Positions 1 through 10,572 of a stretch of 64,000 bases of DNA are shown here, in pieces. The stretch lies in the NCBI GenBank assembly GCA_038093515.1, contig JBBPSI010000029.1, positions 62,001 through 126,000 of the forward strand, in the 5' to 3' direction. Each line of letters begins with the position of its first letter. Positions within the stretch are counted from its first letter, which is position 1. The notes beneath the pieces were generated by a model. That model saw only the letters and a list, made by a program, of their open reading frames with translations. It did no database searches and was not told where the DNA came from. The position numbers and the translations under genes are program-made. The stretch is from Butyriboletus loyo (Eukaryota; Basidiomycota; Agaricomycetes; Boletales; Boletaceae).

Positions 1-331
1 CAAGAAGCAGGTCGACGAGGTCAAGGCGAACACTAGTGATCCACTTCCAAGGGGTCCCGCGAAACATGCCCGAGTCGAAAAAGAAGCGCAAGAGGAGGAG
101 GTCGAGATCCGCGTGATGGATTCTGATACGACGCTGGTGAACGAAGACGAGGAGCAGGTGGCCAGGATTGACGTCGACGACGTCTGTGTGCGTTATCCCA
201 CGGTCCGAGCGTCTATGAAAGCGGTTTGTGTTATGTTTGAGGCAAAGGGGACGGTGCTGATGTCGTGTTTTGTTTAGTAGGAGAATCGCATCAGGAAAGC
301 GCTTGGTTGTGTCGTCGAGTTGCGGGTGTGA
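1..331 (+). CDS. 3' end of an unrecognised gene (partial)
   Basis: An open frame enters from the left edge (codons from base 2) and encodes a charged, Glu/Lys/Val-rich stretch containing EEEVEIRVMDSDTTLVNEDE. It runs to GAC at 179-181, where a gt-start fits an intron of 182-280 ending tttgtttagtag. The resumed exon, 281-331, adds ENRIRKALGCVVELRV and a TGA stop. Without splicing the frame stops at 275-277. I recognise no domain. The acidic composition suggests a solvent-exposed or disordered tail. The terminal exon is inferred only from the splice signal and frame. Confidence 0.4.
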
Positions 332-878
332 GTTCGACGTGCTGTGAAATGTTTGAGGTTTTGTGAATGATGATGCATGCTCGAGTGATTGTGTGCCGTG
401 GTCTCCGTCCCCTCGACGCTATCAGGTAAGATGCAGACTTTATGGTTTAGCTAAGAATCGACATCGGACTGGAGTGATTCTGTGTCTCGGGTACTACCGC
501 ATGAACTCAATCGTCCAAGGGAGTGAGACCGTGCCGTGTGCCAAATACCACAGAGGTACGCCCGTCTTCCGTAGAGCGCTTTGGTGATGTGTGAAACCTA
601 CCATCGGATTTCTTCAGCGTCGGCTAGGGAAAGACGGATCGATCCGGGAACGCGATCTGGTCTGTACTAATCTCAGAGGCACTGACATGTCCCTCGTCGG
701 CCATGGATTCTGGGCACAGTGCTGCCAGAGTTTTTTTTTTTATGCGCACGTTTTCCATGTAAAACACACCCTATTTTTCCTCTTTCTTGCGTCATCTGAA
801 GTCTAGATCGGCATTGTCCGGAGGGCTCCTGTTAAATACGACCGCGTGTTTGCATAGCTCTCTCTCGCGCGATCCATC
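332..878. other. Intergenic, no gene seen
   Basis: This holds the 3' flank of the partial gene and the promoter side of the first cyclophilin gene. Short open frames are present (for example 363-587 and 591-806), but they have no start context, splice pattern or familiar domain. A T-run lies at about 731-740. Confidence 0.5.
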
Positions 879-1525
879 ATGTCAAACGTATATGTGAGCA
901 TCTCCTCCTGCGATCCCTGCAGATCATATACTGATCTACTCTAGTTCGACATCCAAATCAACGGCAAAGACGCTGGCCGCATCGTCTTCAAGCTCTATGA
1001 CGACGTCGTACCAAAGACAGCCAAGAACTTCCGTGAACTCGCCACGGGCCAACACGGATTCGGCTATCAGGGATCCTCGTTCCACCGTGTCATTCCCCAA
1101 TTCATGCTCCAGGGCGGTGACTTTACCCGTGGCGACGGCACGGGTGGTAAATCCATCTACGGCGAAAAGTTTGCAGGTGTGTTGTCACCCGTGCTTGCAG
1201 TCGGTCGTCGGATCCTCATATAAACACGCAGACGAAAACTTTATTTTGAAGCACACCAAGTCTGGTTTGCTTTCGATGGCCAATGCTGGAAAGCACACCA
1301 ACGGTTCGCAGTTCTTCATTACCACCGTCACCACTTCTTGGCTCGACGGAAAACACGTCGTGTTCGGTATGTCGTCTGTATGGGAAGATGTTCATACGGA
1401 GATTGACTCGTATCGTAGGCGAAGTCATTGATGGTTTGGATATCGTCAAGGCGATCGAGAAAGTTGGGTCTCAAAGTGGCAAGCCTAGCGTGAAGGTCAC
1501 GATCGTCGAGGCTGGTACTCTCTAG
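879..1525 (+). CDS. CPR1: Cyclophilin A-type peptidyl-prolyl isomerase, copy 1
   Basis: This is a cytosolic peptidyl-prolyl cis-trans isomerase of the cyclophilin A family. There are four exons: 879-893, 945-1176, 1232-1366 and 1419-1525, with introns of 51, 55 and 52 bp. The spliced protein is about 162 residues and starts [20 protein letters not shown]. The active-site signature [20 protein letters not shown] carries the catalytic Arg plus the conserved Phe and Gln. GSQFFIT gives the second Phe, and [10 protein letters not shown] gives the tryptophan that contacts cyclosporin A and the conserved His. There is no signal peptide or extra domain, so this is the single-domain cytosolic form. 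It is followed 410 bp downstream by a paralogue with the same intron positions. The start is fixed by the five-codon first exon, typical of fungal cyclophilin genes. Confidence 0.95.
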
Positions 1526-1935
1526 GTATCATCAAGGGGGGAAATGTGAAGGACTACCACAGACATCTTGTACAATGTTAGAGTCGTTTTTTGTGACTGT
1601 TAGCGTGCCGTGATCGGTACCATCCCGTATCGATGTATCGACAATCACCGCTCTTCCGACTGATGGCATCTTTTATCTTTGATGTCACAGTGTGTGTCCT
1701 GGCTAGATTATCGCCCCAAAGAGACAAGATATTATAGTGCCGGTCCCTCCTGTTCTCGTCATGGAGGGCATCGCGCCGATTCGTCATCCATGGACACAAA
1801 CGAGGCTGATAAGTTCAAAGGACGTTCTTGCAGGGCTTGAAACCACGTCCCTTCCGAATTCCGGTGCCATCTCCGATCCCGTTGGGCATCGTCTGAAAGG
1901 CTCGTCTATCAAATCTGACATTCGCGATCCGAATC

Positions 1936-2589
1936 ATGGCAAACGTCTACGTGAGCGCTCCATCCTAGACACAACATCACCGCTGATCCAACTCAGTTCG
2001 ACATCCAAATCGGCGACACAAATGCCGGCCGCATCGTCTTCAGGCTCTTTGACGACGTCGTACCAAAGACAGCCAAAAACTTCCGTGAACTCGCGACTGG
2101 TCAGCACGGATTCGGTTACCAGGGATCCTCCTTCCACCGTGTCATTCCCCAATTCATGCTCCAGGGCGGTGACTTTACCCGTGGCGACGGCACGGGTGGT
2201 AAATCCATCTACGGCGAAAAGTTTGCAGGTGTGTTGTCACCCGTGCTTGCAGTCGGTCGTCTGATCCTCGTATCTCATATAAACACGCAGACGAGAACTT
2301 TATTTTGAAGCACACCAAGCCTGGTTTGCTCTCGATGGCCAATGCTGGCAAGAACACCAACGGTTCGCAGTTCTTCGTCACCACCGTCGTCACTTCTCGG
2401 CTCGATGGTGCTCACGTCGTGTTCGGTACGTCGTCGTGCATGACGCGATCGGTCTTTGTCTGGAGAGTAACTCGTCTCGTAGGTGAAGTCGTCGATGGTA
2501 TGGATGTCGTGAGGGCGGTCGAGAACGTTGGGTCTCAAGGCGGCAAGACCAGCCAGAAGGTCACGATCGTCAGTTCTGGAACCGTTTGA
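1936..2589 (+). CDS. Cyclophilin A-type peptidyl-prolyl isomerase, copy 2, lacking the CsA-site Trp
   Basis: This is a tandem paralogue of the preceding gene with the same four-exon structure: 1936-1950, 1997-2228, 2291-2425 and 2483-2589. The protein, about 162 residues, starts [20 protein letters not shown] and keeps the signature [22 protein letters not shown] and the HVVFG histidine, so isomerase activity is expected. The loop that reads SWLDGKH in copy 1 reads SRLDGAH here. The tryptophan equivalent to Trp121 of human cyclophilin A is therefore Arg and the following Lys is Ala. In this family that position is the main cyclosporin contact. The centre of exon 2 and the first half of intron 2 are identical at nucleotide level to copy 1, while the ends have diverged. 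Confidence 0.95.
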
Positions 2590-2997
2590 ATGGAGCCGGG
2601 GGTGAACGAGAGAGGTATCGACGAGTTTAGTATGTGGATAGCTTGTAAAACGTTGGCACCGTTCCGTGAGTGCAAGATATGACTCTGTGGTCGATATCGT
2701 CGGACCGTCTCGACGTTATCATGATCTAAAAGACTGGCCAGAATGCGATCCTAGGCGGTTACGTTCTTTGTGATGAGCTCACGTGATCATCCTATCGAGT
2801 CGGACGCGCCCACTTTGCGTCCGTCCATCTCGACCCGGGTGGAAAGGAAAGACGCAATGGTATCTAGGTTGGTACGACAACGGCCGTTCTCGCGACCCGA
2901 GACTAACGTGTCGCCTCTACAACTTGAACTTGAACTCGAATTGGGCTGCTTTTGCCCTCGTCCGTCCGTTCGATCTTTCCGCACGCGCCCCATACAT

Positions 2998-3301
2998 GTT
3001 TGATACCCTCAAGGACGAGACCAGAGCTCGAGCCTGTCTGTTTGGTGCTGTCCCCCCAACGGCCGGGGTAGAGAATGTGCGTTCTGATCCATTCGTGAGT
3101 ATTCACCTCTTTTGCTCGACGGAGCTGTAGATGGCTGCGACCACAGCATGGATTCCTCGCCTACATGCTGTACACACAAGTACCAAGAAAGCCGCCATGA
3201 ATAACAATAACCTCGAGCTCAAGCCTGACATCTCGTTCTACAGTCCTGTCGGGGGGGAGACCGATTTCGCGCGCGGGAACTTTGGGTGGAGTTCCCAGTA
3301 A
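2998..3301 (+). pseudogene. Possible fungal-type protein kinase (FunK1-like) fragment
   Basis: The frame reads FDTLKDETRARACLFG, then PF at about 3092, followed by a gt...ctgtag intron-like stretch. It resumes at 3131 with AWIPRLHAVHTSTKK and LELKPDISFYSP before a stop at 3299-3301. A tryptophan-containing stretch followed by a KPDISFY-type motif and an acidic DF resembles the segment before the kinase core in agaricomycete FunK1 proteins. The remaining kinase lobes are not found, although 3302-3610 keeps a weakly similar open frame. I read it as a truncated relic. This is pattern memory only, so confidence is low. Confidence 0.25.
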
Positions 3302-5331
3302 AACACCAGTGGAGCGATATCACATCTTCCTTTACAAGGACGTTCGGAAGACGAACCGGTTCCAGAAACACACGGCAAGAGGGTGTGATTCGGATCCGAG
3401 CGACATGCGCTATCGCGTTATCGTTGGCATGATGAAGTCGATGGAGGTTTTCGGCCTCATAACGGGACTTGGTCGCCAGACATGCACATGCCCGTCGGAC
3501 ACTGGTGAGAGCGTTAACTCTAGCACCGACAATCGTCTGTTAACGCGTGGTGCAGACGGCGAGATCTTCGGTCTTGGGGATATCGCGCGAACGTTCAATG
3601 CAAGATGATTGGTGTGTGTGTGTGCGGCGCTGCCGGTCCTGGTGTGCGATGTGGAAATCGGCCCTGGTGGCAATCAGAGTCGGCCGATATAACCTGGCAG
3701 TCCAGATTTCCGACGTCCCTTGTTCGAAGCTCTAGCGCCGGAACCTTCTCTGTGCTTATCTTGTTCGTTCGTTAACCTCCAAAGACGTTATTCATCTGGC
3801 TTCGAGATGGTCTGTATCTACAGCACTTTCATCTTTGCCCCTTTTGAATGATATAGCAAGGTGTGAGGACGACTGTTAAGCAGGTGCGGCGGAATAAATG
3901 TACAGATTTACTGGGCGCCAATCCATAGCCGGTAGGGTTGGGGCCGACGTGACATATACATATTCTCCCCCTTGCTACATATTGCGATCCCGGAATATCG
4001 TGTCGTTTATCATGTTGCGGAGAACACGATCAAATTGATATTCTAGGCCCACCTCGCTTGGTCGCGTCGCGTCGCGTAGCCTAGCCCGGACCTGAGCTCG
4101 AGTCCAGTACATACTACACTTGCTGCTACCATAGCGTGATCTGCATGCGAAACCATATAATTGAAAGCTCCCAAAACGACGAGGGACGCCCCTCGTCGTC
4201 GTCTTTTTTCTTTTCTTTCTTTTTTTCTTTCGCCAAGTCGACCTTCCGATGAATCCAATCAGAGCCCTCTCAAAAGGCCCGTGGTAAGCGATACCGTTCA
4301 AGTACACAGTGACACAGTGCATACCCGTCCTGACAAGACCCGGATCACGAAGGTCGCTCGAGAAGATGAAGATTGATCAGACCGTCCCTGCAAATTAAAT
4401 CATTACAAATCAATCTCAGCATCGTAGCAACGACGTACGCTATCACGTCACCACGTACATCATCGATTTTCAAGTAAAAATAAGAAACAAAAAGAAGAGA
4501 CCAGGAATACAACGAAAACGTCACACGCTCACATCTCACGTCTCACATCTCACATTCAACACCGTCGTCGTCGTTCGTTCGTTGGTTGATCGTGGGGGGG
4601 ATATGATATTCAGTTCGAAACTGGGTTTGAGAATGTCAAAAAGCAAAAAAAGTGCTGAAGCTAGTAACAGCAATTTGCAAGCCAAGACGTGTCCGCGACG
4701 CAGCAGCATCGGCCCCAGATGCACATCAAGTACGTCAAGCCCTCGACTCGATAGTGCGTCGAACTTTCACAACAGGCGCACAACGCCGGTGGGACTCGCA
4801 TGATGCACTCGAAAAGATGCTGATACAAACACGTCGAGTTGGGTTTTACATAAAGTGAGGCCAGGAACGACCCCTGTTGCCCATCCAGATCAGCCAGTCA
4901 GGAAATACAACGACTCACCCATGATATGTGGTAGTCATTGTACCATGGAAAAGCCATTTCCTTGCCTATCAACAAGTCCTACAGCACTCAACAATTGAGT
5001 CAGACAGTGAAAAATGACGTCCATATCGCAACACGACACGAACAACAAGCCAGGGAAGTAACAAAGGGGGGCAGAAAGTAGCAAAATAGTCAATGAAGTC
5101 ACTATACGACAGTCCGGGAAAAAAGCAATTAAAGAAGAAAAGAGGCATCATCCCATTCATAACGTGTCTCTGTATAGGGTATATAATAAGCGTCCAGAGT
5201 GTCAAATCCATACACGGAGACCATGATGTGCGTCAGAACAAAAAACAAGTCCGTGGCGATCACTGTAGTTTTATTTCATCCTGTGTGCTCCCGACGGCCC
5301 ATCGACATCCCATGCTTGTGGCTGTGCCTAC
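3302..5331. other. Intergenic, no supported gene
   Basis: About 2 kb with stop-rich frames. It contains a pyrimidine tract (about 4200-4235) and several short direct GTCTCACATCTCACA-like repeats near 4530-4555. No domain, convincing exon chain or RNA gene is visible. Confidence 0.4.
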
Positions 5332-6060
5332 TCACGCGACAACAAGACCGAGCGCGAGCGCGACAGCCATGCTCATGCCAATGGGGATGTAGTTCCCAGA
5401 GGCAGCCCCGCTCTTGCTCGTGGAAGTCGAGGCCGCTGAGCCTCCGGAGCTGGTTGCCGTACCAGACGCCGACGAGGTAGGATAAACAGAGCCAGCTGCC
5501 TCGATTGCAAACTGGGCCGAGGCGTAGATCTAGATGAACCATATTCATTGAGCATGTTGCAATTCCAAAGACGATGAGAGATGGGGGAAGAAAACAAGAC
5601 AGAAGACGTACGTCAGAAATGTTCACTGCGTTCGTGAGCGAGATGGTGTAGGTGCTCGAGACGGCCAGGGACGACTGCTGTTGGTTGACTGTGTACGAGC
5701 AATCATAGTTGGGTACGCTGGCGATCAAGGCGAGAGGAGCTTCCAAGATGGAAGTCTGCGAGTTAGAGATGCTAGTTCATCATCCCAGTCAGTCCAGAAG
5801 TTCACACGCTGAAAACAAGGCAAGAGGAGACTGACACGACCGTATACGTGGAGTAGGGAGACGTGTCACAGGTCCAGGCAAGTGTGTTGGAAGAGCCAGA
5901 GACTGACGGAGAAGAGGGAAAAGAAAGTTAGATGATAGGACGTGGGGACGGGATCTCGGGACATACCCCACCAGGAGGTAGGGCTGGGATTGGTGATGGT
6001 GAGCTGCGCAGAGGCGGCGGCGACGAAGGCAGCAGCGGCGAGGATGCGGGGACCGAACAT
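5332..6060 (-). CDS. GPI-anchored Kre9/KNH-domain cell-wall protein
   Basis: This is a secreted wall or plasma-membrane protein of the Ser/Thr-rich Kre9/KNH family, linked in fungi to beta-1,6-glucan and wall assembly. Four exons on the minus strand (5967-6060, 5836-5902, 5612-5771, 5332-5529) give 172 residues. Residues 1-18 form a signal peptide (MFGPRILAAAAFVAAASA). The KNH domain follows, with LTITNPSPTSWW, NTLAWTCD and ASVPNYDCSYTV, which carries the paired cysteines. Residues from about 122 form a Ser/Thr/Gly/Ala-rich spacer. The C-terminus SGNYIPIGMSMAVALALGLVVA has a small omega-site residue followed by a hydrophobic tail, as for GPI addition. A TATA element lies about 85 bp upstream. 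The splice junctions restore the family pattern across three introns. Confidence 0.9.
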
Positions 6061-6143
6061 GGCGACGAACGTTTGAAAGGATGAAGGAGTGAAAAGAGAG
6101 TGGTGCGAGAACGATTCAGAACGGCGGGTTAAAAGTGCGCTGG

Positions 6144-6149
6144 TTATAA
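6144..6149 (-). promoter_or_regulatory. TATA box of the Kre9/KNH gene
   Basis: On the minus strand the sequence reads TTTTTATAACC about 85 bp before the ATG at 6060. The position and orientation suit a TATA element. No experimental support is available. Confidence 0.4.
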
Positions 6150-6186
6150 AAACAGCCCGCTTTCGAACTCGACCCGATCAGTCAAT

Positions 6187-6668
6187 TCATTCTCCGCTCG
6201 ACCACTCAATCTGCAAGGTAATGAGGTGATCATAATATTGACTACAGTCGCGTTTCCAATCATACGATGCGTCAAGCGCCAGAAGAACACCAAGTCCGAG
6301 AACGAGTGTAGATAACCAGGAACAGCAGACCACCAGCACAACACAGCAGTGCGGCGACAACGCCTCCGAATATGAGCAACGCCAGTGTGCCCACACAACT
6401 TGGCATAATTTGCACCATTTGCTGGTGCTCTCGGGGGTGGTCAGTGGCAACAAGAGGAATGTCGAGCCAAGAATCCAAACCAAGACGAACAGTGCGACGG
6501 CGAGGTCAGACGTCTGGATTATTGCACGCAGCTCGACGTGAATACATACAGAATCCGAATTTAAAGAGGTACATAGCGAGCTTGATAGGCTCGGTGTCGA
6601 GATTGACCGAGTAAACCTCAGTGGGTAAGGCAGTAGTGGTATATTACCATAGCCGCGAGTTTGGGCAT
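6187..6668 (-). CDS. Possible small membrane protein, structure unresolved
   Basis: On the minus strand an ATG at 6668 (MPKLAAM) is followed by intron-like boundaries and a stretch VYSVNLDTEPIKLAMYLFKF. A hydrophobic frame then reads SDLAVALFVLVWILGSTFLL and, further on, CCVVLVVCCSWLSTLVLGLG. These look like transmembrane helices. One junction, near 6530-6545, does not join in frame with canonical signals, so the gene may be broken or my model wrong. I recognise no family. It lies 5' to the Kre9/KNH gene on the same strand. Confidence 0.25.
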
Positions 6669-7066
6669 GAGATCAATGTCTGCAGAGGAGGCGCTAGTTG
6701 CCGAGTACAGCGGAAGCGGAGATCATGGTTACTGAGATGAAGGACAGGTGTGGATTTTATGGAGCAATCCATAATTACCCACACGGAAAGTGCAGAGCCA
6801 CGAAAGGTCTATCTTTTGGTAGTTCGCCAAGGATAAGGTTGACCTTACTGACACTCTCATGGCTACCCTACTTGGCAAGTGTGTTCCTTCGCAACCAGCA
6901 TAGTCGTTCGCATGTTTCCCAAAGATGGAAGACTCCATAGGTGGATTACTGTGAATTGTGTCGTGCTACATATGCTGGTAAAAACGACCACCGCGACAGT
7001 CTCTTGCCCAAAAAAGAAAAAAAGAAAACACTGCGACGACGCGATGATAGGAGTCTGCAACTTGTC

Positions 7067-10000
7067 TTACTTGTTAGTTACTCTCGCCTTCAGTCTTCTC
7101 TCTGCCACATCCTCATTCTCCACTGACATCACTTCAAAGGCTTCTTGACTCCCCGCAAAAGAACCAAAGAACGGTGTAGCCGGACTCAATGTCGACGGTG
7201 TACGAGATGAGTAGGTGAGCGCTGGGGAGACTACGGCAGGAGACTTTGGTACTTCCTTAACTGTCGGATGCTGCTCGCCAAGTTGGGGGGATTTCTTGGT
7301 ATAGATGTGTGATGCAGGCGAGGAGCGGAAGTGTGGGCCCTTGTCTTCCCCAGGGCAACTTCGCGCATCACCATGCAAATACATATAGGCATGTTGGAGT
7401 TCAGTATTCTTTTCACAGGGGATAGTGCTAGTATTGCTGTTGTTGTCGTTGCTGCTGATATTATTTGGGCTGGTAGATACTTGTAGCAAAGAGGGGTGTA
7501 ACTTGCTTTCGCCCGACGGAATAGACTGGTGATCGTTAAACGAGGAAGAAGGACAAGGGATTTGCTTGGATGCGGTTGATCGTTCTGCACGTTGGTGATG
7601 GGCTTTTGGTCGTTTCCCAGGCTCTTCGTAATCTGGTGGTGGCGGAACGATGCTGACGGCACGACTAGGTGGACGCACAGATATGGTGCTCGTTGCAGCG
7701 AGTACGTTAGGGGGGCGGGTGTCGCCTGGTCCTTGATGCTCACCAAAAGTCGGCGCGAAGCTGCGGGATGGGTGACCCATTGCATGAAAGTCGTCCTCCG
7801 ATATGGAAGGCGGAGTATCTTGAGAGAACATTGGCTTTCCAGCAAATCCTGATACCTGGAGCGGTTCGTGAGGCGCAGGATCGAAACTTCGAATGTTTGC
7901 ATTGGGCTTTCTGAACGAGGGTATCTGCTCCATCATCAACGAGGACTGTGATAATTGCGCTTGTAATTGGAGGCGTTGCGCATGTGCATCAAGAATGAGT
8001 TCCTCAGCAGGAGTAAAGCCGTTGCGAGCTTGAGTATGACCTCGAGGCAGCGCGATTGGAAGTTGGTTTGGCGACAGTAGTGTAGCACTTGCGAGGGCCC
8101 GAAGCTGGGTATGCTGCATCATGAGGTACTCGTTGTCGAGCGCTAAGTTTCTCATTGTAGTGTCCAACGATCCGTTGTCGTAGCCCATGTCCTGTATCGA
8201 TTGCAGTAGAGAGTCCATCTCAGAGGTGATCGGGAGATCTGACGTGGATAGTAATGGCGACTCCCTATACGTGTAACGCAGCTTGGAAGATAACGAACGA
8301 GATGTGGGAAGCGCCCCGGAGTCAGAGCAGGGGTTAAAAGGGGCCTGACTGTCCGAGCGTGAGTTGGTATGGCACTGGGGTTTACCCCCCGCAACGTCGC
8401 GGACATTTGTTTGAAGTTCTTGGCCACGGAGGTTGAGCAGAGCAGCCTGGGCGATAGTTAGCCTTGAAGGAGATTGATCCCCATTCTTCAACGTCCTTTC
8501 GGCCCGCTATAAATAGCCGCTCTTGAGTAAGAGTTGCCTAAAAATACGCAAAAGCACAAACTCTGAGTTCGCGTTGCTCAGCACTATCCGCAAAGCGTAC
8601 AGAAATTCTGCAACCAGGATCGTTCCATCCGCGCACCATCCTTCCGTGCAAACGCTCGATGGTTTGCTCCGCTGCGGTGCGAGTCTCGAGGCTTTGACGC
8701 ACGATTAGGTATTGACTAAATGCAAGAGATGATTGGACGTACCGGACGAAGGCAATGATTCGAGGTGGATTACTCAGTTTAGTTTTGAAGAAACGACTAC
8801 TTTTGATCTTGTGGGGTAGCGTCAAAGCAGCAAGACTCTGCACAACCATGTATTATCAAGTTGTGTCAGCTTGTATGGTACTATGCAACACTACCTCTTC
8901 GTCTATTGACAACGGGAGTCTTGTGGTAAATTTAGTAATTGTGTTACGACAAAAGGAGAATGGCTCACCCTTCGATGTAGAGATTAGTCGAGGAAATGTC
9001 CTTGAGTTTCTCCATGCGCGACTTGAAGGTATTCTCGTCCTGATCAGTCGACTGGGCGGCATTGTGCTGAGCGTATTCCGTGCCGGGGATCCGATGCACT
9101 TGCTACGATGAACGTTGAAAAGAATACCTGGAGTCTAAATCTAACCCACCTTGGAAAACGAAGGATGGATATTACGGTACTTTCGAAGTCCTTCAATGCA
9201 CCTTTGAGCAGAATCTGCGTCACTGAATCTAAAGAGATGTGCGAACGTCCGAGTGAGTCACCAAGCATGCAAAATTGCAAGACGGTCTCACAGAACGAAT
9301 CCATAACCCCTATAACAGAAAGAAAAGGTCAATGCCACCATGCCAACGACAAAGGTCAGAAAGACCGACGTAGGTTTTTCGCTCACGTGACGAGTGAATG
9401 TCCGGACGCTTTTGATGTCACCGAATGGTCGAGCGAGAGCGAAAAGATCCTGTTCGGAGAAATGAGGAGGGAGGCCATTGATATATACATTCGGCGTCCG
9501 TTGAGAAGTAGCAGAAATCGATTCAGTCGACGATACTGTGGTTAACGTGCAATAAGAATCTGCGGAGTCCGGGAAAATGCGGTCGTATGTAGTCGTGGAA
9601 CCGGAGGCACCTGGAAAACTAAAAGAAGCTTGTACGGAAATGTTATTGAAGCGCTGCGGACAGAAGTAAGCGACTTACGTGTGATGGACTGTCGGGATTT
9701 CGTGGACAAAGAAACTGCGTCTACAATACCAGAATCGGGCGGTTGAGGCGAGACTTTGAGGAGCTGTTCGCGCCGTAATGAAGTTGCGGGCTCTGGAAGG
9801 GTAAGACAAGAAGGATTACTATTGATTGAGATCGAAGTTGTGGTCAATTTTTGCGAGGGGGAATTAGGCTGGACTTTTGGCTGGATCGTCGACATGGATG
9901 CACTGATATTGACGGCGTTGTGGCGAGAGGATAAGGCGGGTGGTGTAGGTGGCGCAGGGGGTTGGCTAGATGAGGACGGTGAGTCGGGTTGCGGTCGCGT

Positions 10001-10117
10001 GGCGTACTCTACAGAGTTGTTTGGACAGGTGTGTGTTGAATATTTAACGGAGCGGGTATGAAGTTCATCTAAAGTCGTTACGGGAGTTTGCGGCGGTAAG
10101 GAAGGGGAAGGGCGCAT
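7067..10117 (-). CDS. Two-RRM RNA-binding protein (RBMS/Alan-shepard-like), 866 residues
   Basis: This is a predicted single-stranded RNA (or DNA) binding protein. Nine exons on the minus strand: 9679-10117, 9370-9610, 9292-9309, 9228-9150, 9102-8969, 8919-8895, 8837-8743, 8691-8562 and 8506-7067. Two exons are only 18 and 25 nt. Residues 1-185 are Ser/Pro-rich. RRM1 starts about residue 187 with RNP2 VYINGL and RNP1 GYGFVLF. RRM2 starts about residue 299 with NLYIEGL, then SSRFFKTKLSNPPRIIAFVR and RMVRGWND...ISVRFAD. The last 480 residues are low-complexity with a conserved-looking LDNEYLMMQHTQLRA segment and PP-rich stretches. Every junction rejoins the RRM fold in frame. A likely role is mRNA stability or translation control. 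RRM1 plus RRM2 resembles RBMS proteins, but orthology is inferred. Confidence 0.85.
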
Positions 10118-10260
10118 TGCGGTGAATCGGGGATGCTCAAGTGGGTGAAAGAAAAGCCAAATCAGCGGACTTGACGTAAACAGTGTGCTGGAACAGTTAT
10201 GAGGGGGGGCTCTAAAAGGAGGAAGTAGGTGGATGTGGGAGGGAGAAGGCGGGGGAAGGC

Positions 10261-10572
10261 ATGCAGACGAAAGGACGGGATTCTTTATATCCTTTGGAGA
10301 GCGATGACGCACGGGCCCGCTCTGTGGAGGGAAAGAGGGAAGCCTCGAAAAGATTGTCGGAGGCATCCTCGAAGGATGCCTCCGCTAGCATCGTGTCACG
10401 TCTCGCTCGAAAAAGGAGCCTCGCCGCCCAAATTAAGCAGGTCTTCAAGTTCATTTCAAACCCCGAAGAAAAATCAGGGAGTTGCCATCCTGCGCAAGAA
10501 CATGTCAGTAGCCTTGTCCGAATCGCTCGGAGAAACACATCCTACCAGAGTACATCCAGCACAACGCACTAG
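10261..10572 (+). CDS. Possible small basic protein, divergent from the RRM gene
   Basis: An ATG-started 103-residue frame with a biased composition, containing EASKRLSEASSKDASASIVS followed by ARKRSLAAQIKQVFKF. Its start lies 143 bp from the RRM gene start, in the opposite direction. The Ser/Lys/Arg-rich body ending in an amphipathic basic segment looks protein-like rather than random. I do not recognise a family, and it could equally be 5' leader sequence. Confidence 0.3.
   Translation: MQTKGRDSLYPLESDDARARSVEGKREASKRLSEASSKDASASIVSRLARKRSLAAQIKQVFKFISNPEEKSGSCHPAQEHVSSLVRIARRNTSYQSTSSTTH

Noticed and set aside
363..806. Two short plus-strand frames (363-587, 591-806)
   Set aside because: No domain, no splice link to each other, and low-complexity composition typical of intergenic DNA.
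7231..7902. 223-residue minus-strand frame
   Set aside because: Lies wholly inside the last exon of the RRM gene in another frame; the RRM frame is confirmed by domain continuity.
9044..9304. 86-residue minus-strand frame read through two introns
   Set aside because: It is RRM1 of the RNA-binding protein read without splicing; removing two introns restores the RRM.
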